64,000 nt of DNA from CAWBRT01 sp963819175 (GTDB lineage: Bacteria; Acidobacteriota; Terriglobia; Terriglobales; Acidobacteriaceae): contig CAWFVJ010000019.1 of NCBI GenBank assembly GCA_963819175.1, forward strand, positions 124,001-188,000. Reading direction: 5' to 3'. Every line of letters begins with the position of its first letter. Within the stretch, counting starts at the first letter, position 1. The notes beneath the pieces were generated by a model that saw nothing but the letters and a program-made list of their open reading frames with translations, ran no database searches and was not told where the DNA came from. Both the position numbers and the translations under genes were made by a program. Positions 55,025 through 63,049 of this stretch are shown here, one piece after another.

Positions 55025-56210
55025 TTGTCTAACAATCAAGAACAATTCGCAGATCACTATCGCATGCCGGCCGAATGGGAGCCGATGGCAGCCACGTGGC
55101 TGGCTTGGCCGCATAACCGCAGCGACTGGCCGGGCAGGTTCGCGCCGATTCCCTTTGTCTATGCGGAGATCGTGCGGCATCTGGCACGAGTGGGCCGCGT
55201 GGAAATCATCGTCAATGACGAGCAGGCCGAGGCCGATGCGCGGGCGGTTCTCGAATTTGTTCACGTGGTTGAGCCCGGCGCCAAGCTGCCGGCCAATCTG
55301 CGATTCCATCGCTGGCCTACCAATCGCGGCTGGACGCGCGACTCGGGTCCGATTTTCGTGCGCAACGAGAAGCGGCAATCTGGCGATTACAAATTGGCGT
55401 TTTAACGGCTGGGCAAAGTATCGCAACTGGCAACTCGATGACCAACTGCCCGGCAGAATCGCACGGCGGCTGCGGTTGACCATGCTTGAACCGGAGTTTG
55501 CGGCCGGCGGAAACCAGCGTCACATGGTGCTTGAAGGCGGCAGCATTGACGTCAACGGGCGCGGGCTGTTGCTTACGACAGAGGAGTGCCTGCTCGGCCA
55601 GACGCAGCAACGCAACCCGGGAAGAGGCCGCGAAGAAATTGAGCATGTGCTGGACCGCTTTCTGGGGGCAAAGAAGGTCGTGTGGCTGGAGCGTGGTATC
55701 GCAGGGGACGATACTCATGGCCACGTGGACGATGTCGCGCGCTTCGTCGCGCCCAACACCGTGGTTGCCGCGGTTGAGCCCGACCCGGCTGACCCGAACC
55801 ACGCACCGCTGCGCGAAAACCTCAAGCGGCTTCGCAAGACAATCGGCACGCGAGGCCAGCCGCTGCGGGTTGTGCCGCTGCCCATGCCCACGCCTGTCAT
55901 CATCCGTGGACAACGCGTGCCCGCGAGCTATGCCAACTTTTACATCTTCAATGGAATCGTGCTGGTTCCAACATTTAATCAGCCGAATGACCGCGTTGCA
56001 CTCAACATCCTGGCCGCCGCGATGCCGAAGCACACGGTCATACCGATCTACTGCGGCGATCTGATCTGGGGACTGGGAGCCATCCACTGCATGACGCAGC
56101 AGCAGCCCGCGCTAACTCCACCGCCCAGCAAACACGAGCGGCCATCGCCAAAGACTCTAGTGCCGCAAAACCCTGCTACACTCACTTGGAATGGACACCA
56201 TAGCCGATGA
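55025..56210 (+). pseudogene. aguA: Agmatine deiminase, single frameshift
   Basis: Hydrolyses agmatine to N-carbamoylputrescine, the substrate of AguB. The first frame (to 55405) gives MPAEWEPMAATWLAWPHN, then NRGWTRDSGPIFVRN. The second frame (from about 55370 to 56210) gives GNLAITNWRFNGWAKY, VLEGGSIDVNGRG, the His motif DDTHGHVDDVARF and the nucleophile region GLGAIHCMTQQQP. One extra base near 55360-55376 separates the frames. All active-site residues are otherwise intact, so a sequencing error is a real possibility. Start uncertain: TTG 55025 or ATG 55064. Confidence 0.87.
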
Positions 56211-56697
56211 ACTGTGGATGGAGGAAGCGCTACGATTGGCACAGCGCTCCGCGGCGGCGGAGGAGGTGCCGGTCGGCTCCGTGATCGTCTGCGATGGCGT
56301 CATCGTGGGACGCGGGTGGAACCAGACAATCGTAGCCTGCGATCCGACAGCCCACGCCGAGATGATTGCCCTCCGCGAAGCCGCTGCCCGCGCCGGAAAC
56401 TATCGCCTGCCCGACTGCGATCTTTATGTCACGCTGGAGCCGTGCGCCATGTGCGCGGGAGCGCTGGTGCATGCGCGCATTCGCCGGCTTGTCTACGGAG
56501 CGCCTGACCCAAAGACAGGCGCGGCCGGATCGGTGCTCACGGTCATCAACCATCCGGCGCTGAATCATCAAATGCAAGTGAGCGCGGGAGTTCTGGCGGG
56601 CAGCTGTATGGAAATGTTGCAGGCATTCTTTCGCGAGCGCCGGGCGGAGAATGTTGAGGCGTTGAGGCGACGTCCGAGCCGCCTGCCGAAATCCTGA
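56191..56697 (+). CDS. tadA: tRNA-specific adenosine deaminase
   Basis: Deaminates A34 of tRNA-Arg to inosine. 168 residues with the Zn/catalytic motif HAEMIALREAA near 56 and PCAMCAGALVHARIRRLVYG near 88. It overlaps the end of aguA by 20 bases. The last 17 residues (VEALRRRPSRLPKS region) are encoded by a dispersed repeat also found at 31825-31866, so the natural C-terminus was altered. Confidence 0.94.
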   Translation: MDTIADELWMEEALRLAQRSAAAEEVPVGSVIVCDGVIVGRGWNQTIVACDPTAHAEMIALREAAARAGNYRLPDCDLYVTLEPCAMCAGALVHARIRRLVYGAPDPKTGAAGSVLTVINHPALNHQMQVSAGVLAGSCMEMLQAFFRERRAENVEALRRRPSRLPKS

Positions 56698-56812
56698 GCG
56701 TAGCGAAGGACCCCGGAATCCGCCGATGCGATGCTTCGCTGCGCTCAGCCTGACTTTTTAAGTGTCGCCAATTCTTGCAAAGCAGGCCCCAGGCGCAAGT
56801 CTTCCGTACCGC

Positions 56813-57115
56813 CTAGCCGCCCGAGACGGGGGTGACGAGAATCAATTCGTCGCCAGGATTGATGAGCGAATCCAACGTCTCGATGTGGCCGTTGCGCACG
56901 ACGAGCAAACTCTCGTCGATGTACTTTTCCCCGCGAACATAGTTGAAAAACGAAGGATGGGCACTCCCCAATCGGTCTAGGACCTCGCTCACCGTCAACC
57001 GGCCGTCGCAGTCAAGAGAGAGCTCGCTCGCGCCCAACAAAGAGGCGATGTGCCCGAATGCCTTGATGGTTATGCCCGTCGAGATAACATGCCCCCCGGT
57101 ATGTGCTTGCGGCAA
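56813..57115 (-). CDS. MoaD/ThiS-like sulfur carrier protein
   Basis: Ubiquitin-fold protein of about 90 residues with TVSEVLDRLGSAHPSFFNYV in the middle and the C-terminal VSGG, the Gly-Gly end that is adenylated and thiocarboxylated. Such proteins supply sulfur for molybdopterin/tungstopterin or thiamine. Only a TTG at 57115 is available as an in-frame start and the first 10 residues look unnatural, so the 5' end is probably damaged. It directly follows a remnant of aldehyde ferredoxin oxidoreductase, whose operons commonly include a MoaD-like gene. Confidence 0.75.
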   Translation of the reverse strand: MPQAHTGGHVISTGITIKAFGHIASLLGASELSLDCDGRLTVSEVLDRLGSAHPSFFNYVRGEKYIDESLLVVRNGHIETLDSLINPGDELILVTPVSGG

Positions 57116-57195
57116 ACCTCCTCCGTCAGCTCTTCGACCCTCACCGTTTGCGTGCTCAAGTCAATCCACGCCAATTTGCCCATGTAGCCGCCCAT
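57070..57195 (-). pseudogene. Remnant of aldehyde ferredoxin oxidoreductase N-terminus
   Basis: About 41 codons reading MGGYMGKLAWIDLSTQTVRV then EELTEEVCRKHIPGG, which matches the start of tungsten-dependent AOR proteins (about 600 residues), then a stop. The body of the enzyme is missing and the MoaD-like gene begins at the break. A deletion of about 1.7 kb between the two genes would produce this. Confidence 0.68.
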
Positions 57196-58655
57196 CAACG
57201 CTGCTCCAATTCTCGTGCTGCCTGTGGTTCGCCGCACAATCCGTGGGGGATGCCGCTTGAAAGCAGCATCCCCCATGATGATACCCGGTCATGAGAACAC
57301 GTTAGCGCGCCAGCGCCTGCTCGTCTTCGCCGAAGGCCAGCGGCTTTTCTGGTCATCGTCAAAGAGGTTGTCGCCCCGACGAATAGCAGGCAGCCGGCCA
57401 GGATAAACGCGCTGTTGAAGCTGCCGGTTGCCTTGACGATGTAACCGGTCAGAGGGGCCGCCATGAATCCCACGACATTTCCGCCAAGGATCTGGAATCC
57501 GAGCGCGGTGGCCGCCATGCTGGGATCCCACACCAAGTCGTTGCACATTGCTATGTTCAAGGTGAGTGCGCTGGAAATGCAGGTCAGAGCCACGGCGATC
57601 AGCACCACCACCACCCACTGGTTGCTGACCAGGTTGGTCACCAGAACGACGCTGGAGAGCAGAATGAAGACGATCAGCAGCTGGCGCCGCTTGCCCTGCT
57701 TTACCGCTTCCGCTGTCAGAATGCTGTCGCTCAGCTTGCCGATCAGAATACCGAACACCACGGCCAGCAGGTAAGGCATGGCGGTGAACCAGCTTGCCTT
57801 CATCAGGTCCATGTGGCGTTCACGCACCAGGTAGGAGGGCAGCCAGGCAAGGAACAGGTACATCGTGTAGGCGCAGCATCCCTGGGTGATGAACTGTCCC
57901 CACATGGTCTTGCGGCGAGCAAGCAGCAAGAATGCGCCTTTGGTCGGGGGCTTCGCGGGCGCCCCCGTCGGCGCTGCTCCGGTCTGGGAGAGCAGGTACT
58001 TGCGCTCATCCTCTTTCAGCCAAGTGCACTCGGCCGGCGGCTTGAAGAATGCGTACCAGAGAATCGCCCAGAGAATGCCGATGGCGCCCGTAATCATGAA
58101 CGACGCGCGCCAACCCGCGTGCAGGATCAGCCAGGCGACGAAGGGAGCCGACAATGCAGGGCCGGCGAAGGTGCCGGCATTGAAGATGGCCGTGGCCAGG
58201 CCACGCTCACTGGCCGGGAACCACTGCCGCACCACCTTGCCGCAGATTGGGAACGAAGCCGCTTCTCCGATACCCAGACTCAGCCGGGCACCCAACATGC
58301 TTGCGAACCCGACCGTAGCCGCCGTCGCTATGCCGCCCAGTGACCAGAACACCATGGAAACGGTGCCCACGTTGCGGCTGCCAAAGCGGTCCGTCAGGCG
58401 TCCAAAGGGAATCAAGCAGATCATGTAGGTAAAGAGATAGCAGGTAAAGATCCACCCCATGGTCGCAGCGTCCCACCCGAATCTCTTGGCGATGGTGGGG
58501 GCGGCGACCGAGAGGTTGATGCGGTCCATGTAATTGATGAACATGTTGAAAAACAGGAAAGCGATAATATAAAAGCGCTTTCCTGTCCAAAGTGAACCCG
58601 AGTACGCGGGGGCCGACACTTGCTTCGGCATCGTGGTTGGAGTATCGGTGGCCAT
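57195..58655 (-). CDS. MFS transporter (anion:cation symporter-like)
   Basis: 486-codon permease with 12 hydrophobic helices. N-terminal FFNMFINYMDRINLSVAAP and LTDRFGSRNVG are MFS signatures, and MGWIFTCYLFTYMI and ASFPICGKVVRQWFP fit the ACS family that carries organic acids. The C-terminus is frameshifted: at the TTTT of 57345-57348 (AAAA in the coding strand) the natural end RKPLAFGEDEQALAR with stop near 57302 is in another frame, so the predicted tail beyond about residue 435 is artificial. The substrate is unknown. Confidence 0.88.
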   Translation of the reverse strand: MATDTPTTMPKQVSAPAYSGSLWTGKRFYIIAFLFFNMFINYMDRINLSVAAPTIAKRFGWDAATMGWIFTCYLFTYMICLIPFGRLTDRFGSRNVGTVSMVFWSLGGIATAATVGFASMLGARLSLGIGEAASFPICGKVVRQWFPASERGLATAIFNAGTFAGPALSAPFVAWLILHAGWRASFMITGAIGILWAILWYAFFKPPAECTWLKEDERKYLLSQTGAAPTGAPAKPPTKGAFLLLARRKTMWGQFITQGCCAYTMYLFLAWLPSYLVRERHMDLMKASWFTAMPYLLAVVFGILIGKLSDSILTAEAVKQGKRRQLLIVFILLSSVVLVTNLVSNQWVVVVLIAVALTCISSALTLNIAMCNDLVWDPSMAATALGFQILGGNVVGFMAAPLTGYIVKATGSFNSAFILAGCLLFVGATTSLTMTRKAAGLRRRRAGAGALTCSHDRVSSWGMLLSSGIPHGLCGEPQAARELEQR

Positions 58656-58712
58656 AAATAAATCCTTTCGTTTAACTGACGCGCGGGCAATGTGTGCGGT
58701 CCAACCGCTTCA

Positions 58713-59418
58713 TTACGCGTCGCGGAATAATCGGCCCGCTCCCGGCAGACAACGGCGATCACCCAGGACGCGCAGCATCTTCCAAAGCGAACACATGTTG
58801 CTGGTCAATACAGGCTTGCCCAGTTTGTTCTCGAGCAGCTCAATAATTTCCAGCGTGCGGAAATTCGAACAACTGATAAAGATGGCCTGCGACCCAGGCC
58901 GATCGACTTCGCTAGCCAACTCGGCATTCTGCTCCGGAGTGAAGCTGGCATGCGCCTGACGTACCGAGACCCTTGAGCGCGAGCACCTCAATGCCGAAGG
59001 CTTTCAGGTATTCCGCGAGTTTGTCATTCAGCCAAGGCTCGTAGGGCGAGGCGACGCTGACACGCGTGACACCCATGGCGCGTAGCGCGTCGACGACCGC
59101 GGCAGCCGCGGCCACGCCCGGAATTCCGGCGGCGGCTTCGATGTCGCGAATGATCTCCTGATCGTGCCCCGGCCCCTTGATGAAGCCTCCGGCCAGGCAT
59201 CCGTAGCAGATCGCCTGCACCTTGGCCTGCGCCAGCAACTTCGAAGCAGCGGGAACCTGCGTCGCCATCCAGGTAAAGTTCTCTTCGTCATCGGCGGTGA
59301 TCTTGATCCGCATGGAATGCACCGACATGGCCGGAATCAAAACCCGCTGAAACTCATATTCGTTGACCGTGTTCCACGAAGGAACAATCAACCCCAGTTT
59401 CTTCTCCCAAGTGTTCAT
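58713..59418 (-). pseudogene. Asp/Glu racemase-superfamily protein (maleate isomerase/arylmalonate decarboxylase-like), frameshifted
   Basis: From an ATG at 59418 with GAGAGAGG upstream: LGLIVPSWNTVNEYEF, ICYGCLAGGFIKGPGHDQE and VTRVSVASPYEPWLND, then a frame break near 58965-58978. The second frame continues FTPEQNAELASEVDRPG, QAIFISCSNFRTLEIIE and LGKPVLTSN. The two Cys (CYGCLAG and SCSNFRT) correspond to the paired or single catalytic Cys of this superfamily. A one-base change would restore about 235 residues. Substrate unknown; the gene belongs to a catabolic cluster. Confidence 0.8.
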
Positions 59419-59446
59419 CGCCTCTCTCCCGTTCGACGGTCGCCGC

Positions 59447-60333
59447 CTAGAACTTGAACAAAGCCTGCGGATTGTCGGCCAGAATCTTGTTCCTGACCTT
59501 CTCATCCGGAACCCAATCCAGCAGCAGATCGAACAATTCAGTTGTGTTCGGCATCTTGGCCTTCATCATCACGTGCGGCCAGTCGCTGCCCCAGAGGATG
59601 CGATCGGGGCGCTCTTTCACCAAGGCCTCCACCATGCGGAATCACCTCGGGATAGGGCGGCGTCTGGTTGGAGATGCGATAGCCGCCGGTCAGCTTGACC
59701 CAACAGCGCCCGGTGCGGAAGAGCCGCAGGAGTGCCTGGAAAGCAGGCTGCTGCACGCCGCCTTCCGACGCGCGGATCAGGCCGATGTGGTCAATGACAT
59801 ACTCCGTCGGCAGCTTGGCGATGCGGCTCTCCAACTCGATCAGATTGGCCGGACGCAGCAGGAACTGAACGTGCCAGCCCATCGGCTTAACGCGCTCGGC
59901 AAAGCGTTCGAGATCGGCAAGCGGCAGGCCGCCGATATGCGCCAGAATGAAACGCACACCACGCGCCCCGGCATCGTGCAACCGCTGCAACTCCTTGTCC
60001 GGCGTGCTGAACGGAACCACCACGATCATGCGGGCAGGCACTCCGAGCTGGCGCGCGGACTCCATCATGCAAGTGTTGTCCTCGCCGTAAACGCTCGGCT
60101 GGATGAGCACGGCGCGCTGAATCCCGAGGGTGTCAAACAAGCGGCGGCAAGCCTTAGGCAGCGCATCGGGCGGCGTATACTCGCGCTCCTCCACGTAGGC
60201 GATAACTCGACGGCGGACCCAGAATATGGAAGTGGGTGTCGGTCGCTCCCTGCGGTGCCTTGAAACGCGGCTGTTGAGGATTCGGATCTGGGGCCTGGCA
60301 GAAAAATCCTGGGCCAATAACGCTGCTGGACAT
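59447..60333 (-). pseudogene. TIM-barrel amidohydrolase (LigI/2-pyrone lactonase-like), two frameshifts
   Basis: The N-terminus (ATG 60333: MSSSVIGPGFFCQAPDPNPQ, then GATDTHFHILGP) is in one frame. From about 60215 the second frame gives LGIQRAVLIQPSVYG, FILAHIGGLPLADLE and LPTEYVIDHIGLI. From about 59640 the third gives RILWGSDWPHVMM and DNPQALFKF. HxH, the mid His and the final Asp (GSDWPH) are all present, as in amidohydrolase_2 proteins that open lactone or cyclic-diacid rings. Two single-base changes are needed for one protein of about 295 residues. Confidence 0.82.
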
Positions 60334-60490
60334 AGAAATCGATTCCTTTCCTGCTGACTGTCATGCACCAGAGGGGCGCGGATTCCCTATGCGAAAGAAC
60401 GCCCCGCCTCTGCCAAAATGGCGACGCGGAGTCCATAACTTCCGCTCTGGATGCTCTTCTTGAACAATCGCTATTCTACAGCTCCGTTGT

Positions 60491-61003
60491 TCACTTCTTG
60501 AACAGATCGGGGCGATAGGACGCGATGTCCGGGTACTCCACAAACTCCACGTAGTTGCCTTCCGGGTCCAGCACAAACTGGGCGAAGACGCCCTTGCGGA
60601 CCTCGACCGGCTCTTCGCTGACCAGCCTCACCTTGTTCGCTTTCAGCCGCGCCAGAATAGGCTTCATGTCGTCGACGATGAAAGTGAAATAGGCCAGGCC
60701 CTGCCGTTCATAGACCCATTCGGGAACCGGGTTCTGCACCGGCGGAACCTTTGGCTGCGCCAGCTTGATACGCTCGCCGTAAGGGGTCTGCAGGCGCACG
60801 ATGCGGTAGCCGTGCGGCGTGGCCCGGAACTTGGTGCTCATCTCGGGCGTGGTCTGAGCGTCGGCCACCAGCTTCAGGCCCAGCACTTCGGTATAGAACT
60901 TCAGCATGCGTTCCATGTCGATGCAGACGATGCCCGGCTCGAGCGGCGCCACCATCTTGAACGACCAGGGCTGCTCGGCCTTCGCAGCAGAAGTTGTTTC
61001 CAT
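60491..61003 (-). CDS. VOC (glyoxalase/dioxygenase fold) family protein
   Basis: 170-residue protein with paired beta-alpha-beta-beta-beta units: IVCIDMERMLKFYTEVLGLK near residue 25, AYFTFIVDDMKPILARLKAN near 103, and FVLDPEGNYVEFVEYPD near 145. The Glu ligand in YVEFVEY is present, but the first-strand His usual in metal-binding VOC enzymes is not obvious (IVCID, YFTF), so metal use is uncertain. It lies in the catabolic cluster between a TPP enzyme and an amidohydrolase. Its reaction is unknown. Confidence 0.82.
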   Translation of the reverse strand: METTSAAKAEQPWSFKMVAPLEPGIVCIDMERMLKFYTEVLGLKLVADAQTTPEMSTKFRATPHGYRIVRLQTPYGERIKLAQPKVPPVQNPVPEWVYERQGLAYFTFIVDDMKPILARLKANKVRLVSEEPVEVRKGVFAQFVLDPEGNYVEFVEYPDIASYRPDLFKK

Positions 61004-61071
61004 ATGCGATCCTTTCTTTCCCCAGATGAATCGGGCCGAAAATCGACTAGCGACCTTCGGCCCGTTCGGGT

Positions 61072-62868
61072 TTAGTCCTCTCCCCAGCCGAAATTCGGCA
61101 GCGGAGGCGGAATCGGCGGCAGCTCCCAGCTTCCGCTGGCCAGTTGCTTGTTATTGCGTTCGACACGGACGTCGACCACCGTCGGCCGATTGGAGGCAAT
61201 GGCCGCTTCAAGCTGCGGCGCCAAGTCTCCCGGCTTCTCCACCGTGACGCCGTTGGCGCCCATCGCGCGCGCCATGGCGGCGTAGTCGGCCGAGAAGAGC
61301 TGGCCCTTGGGATCGGTGAAAGCGCAGGCCAGCTCGCGGGTCTTGCCGAAGAAGCCCATCTGCTGGTCGCGGATGACGCCGTACCCGTAGTTGTTCCACA
61401 CCAGCCACACCTGCGGGATGTTGTACTCGACCGCCGTCAGCACGGCGCTCGGCCACATGGCGAAGCCGCCGTCGCCGCAGACGGAGACGACCGGACGATC
61501 CGGGGCCGCCAACTTGGCGCCCAGTCCACCGGCCACTCCGAAGCCCATCGAGGCGAAGCCCCAGGTCTGCAGGAAGGTGCGCGGCTTGCGGGCCTCCCAA
61601 TCCGAGACCAGCCAGTTGTGATGACCACCCACGTCGGAGAGCACGATGCCGTTGTCGGGCACCACGCGGCGCAGATCGGCAACGACACGCGCGGCAGCAA
61701 TGGGAACCGCATCCGAACTCTTTGCCTCCGTGGTCGCCGCCACCCACTTCTTCCGCCATGCGTCGATCCGGCTGAGCCAGGGGGCGCGGCGCGAAGTGAC
61801 ATCAGCCTTGTAGGCGAGCAACTGTTCCAGCACCAGACGGGCATCACCGATGATCCCGATTGCGGGCTGGAAGTTGCGGCCGATCTCGTTGGCATCGATG
61901 TCGACGTGGATCAGCTTGGTCGGCGGGAAGTTGTAGGTCATTCCCGGCAGCCAGGCGCTGGTGGCGCGGTCGTCAAAGCGCGTGCCGAGCGCCATGATCA
62001 CGTCGGCGTTGCGGCAGGCGGCATTGCACATCAGCGGACCGTTGCGCCCGGTCGCGCCCAGGTGGAGCGGATGCTTCGCGTCGAAGGTTCCCTTGCCAAA
62101 CGGCGTGGTCGCCACCGGAATCGAGAAGGCTTCGGCGAAGGCCACGAGCGCCGCCTCGGCGTTGCTCAACTCGACGCCATGGCCGACGACGATCACCGGG
62201 CGCTCGGCTTCCAGCAGCAGCTTCGCTGCCTGAGCTATCGCCGCGGGATCGCCGGCCGGGCGCTTCCAGTCGAGCGTCGGCCAATTGGCTTCACGCGCCG
62301 CCGCGACTTCGTCCACCGGCTCCACAAACAGGTTCAGTGGAACATCGAGGTGCACCGGGCCGGGCCGTCCGTTGGTCATCAGGGCAAACGCCTGCCGCAT
62401 CGCTAACGGCAACATTTCGCCTCGCGTCGGCTGAAAACTCCGCTTCACGTAGGACCGCAATACGGTGATGAAATCGCCCTGGAAGAAGCGTCCGCTCTCC
62501 TGGAACGGGCCGCGGTTCCACTGGGTTGTGGGCACGTTGCCGGTGATGAGCAGCATGGCCGAGGAGTCGGCGAAGGCGCCGGCGATGGCCGCCACCATAT
62601 TTGCCGAGCCGGGACCGCATGAGGATAAGGTCGCGACCGGCTTTTGCTTGATCCGGAAATAGCCATCGGCCATGAACGCCGCAATCGCTTCATGATGCAC
62701 CGAGATCATCTTGATCTCGCTCTGCCGATCATAGAGGCCATCCAACATCCCTAGATCCCCGTGGCCACAGAGACCGAAAACGTATGGCACTTTCTGTTGT
62801 ACGAGAAAGTCCGCAATGTATGCCGCGCCCTTAGAGGCAGGCTTCAGCTTTACGCCAGTTCCACCCAT
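61072..62868 (-). CDS. Thiamine pyrophosphate-dependent enzyme (acetolactate synthase-like)
   Basis: 598-residue TPP enzyme with the three-domain ALS/oxalyl-CoA-decarboxylase layout. The catalytic Glu is in SVHHEAIAAFMADGY near residue 52; RPGPVHLDVPLNLFVEP near 169 closes the first domain; the TPP motif starts VCGDGGFAMWPSAV near 463 and ends WNNYGYG. The ATG at 62868 follows AGGAG. Since no ilvN-type small subunit is present and the neighbours are catabolic, a decarboxylase, lyase or synthase for a keto acid is more likely than valine synthesis. Confidence 0.9.
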   Translation of the reverse strand: MGGTGVKLKPASKGAAYIADFLVQQKVPYVFGLCGHGDLGMLDGLYDRQSEIKMISVHHEAIAAFMADGYFRIKQKPVATLSSCGPGSANMVAAIAGAFADSSAMLLITGNVPTTQWNRGPFQESGRFFQGDFITVLRSYVKRSFQPTRGEMLPLAMRQAFALMTNGRPGPVHLDVPLNLFVEPVDEVAAAREANWPTLDWKRPAGDPAAIAQAAKLLLEAERPVIVVGHGVELSNAEAALVAFAEAFSIPVATTPFGKGTFDAKHPLHLGATGRNGPLMCNAACRNADVIMALGTRFDDRATSAWLPGMTYNFPPTKLIHVDIDANEIGRNFQPAIGIIGDARLVLEQLLAYKADVTSRRAPWLSRIDAWRKKWVAATTEAKSSDAVPIAAARVVADLRRVVPDNGIVLSDVGGHHNWLVSDWEARKPRTFLQTWGFASMGFGVAGGLGAKLAAPDRPVVSVCGDGGFAMWPSAVLTAVEYNIPQVWLVWNNYGYGVIRDQQMGFFGKTRELACAFTDPKGQLFSADYAAMARAMGANGVTVEKPGDLAPQLEAAIASNRPTVVDVRVERNNKQLASGSWELPPIPPPLPNFGWGED

Positions 62869-63049
62869 GAACAAGGCTCCTTTCAAATCAGCGCCAGCTT
62901 TCAGCGCCGGTAATGCCCGGCCCTGCAACCTCTGGGCACCCGTTCCCCGTTGGTCGCTCGATCATTTGCGAAGGGCCGATGAATAATAAGAACGTCTGCC
63001 CGGAGTCCGTGTGCCGGCCCTGCCGGGCAGGTTTCGCGATGACTAGGCT

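Noticed and set aside
61144..62406. 420-codon plus-strand open frame opposite the TPP enzyme
   Set aside because: Shadow frame of a well-supported gene; no domain pattern.
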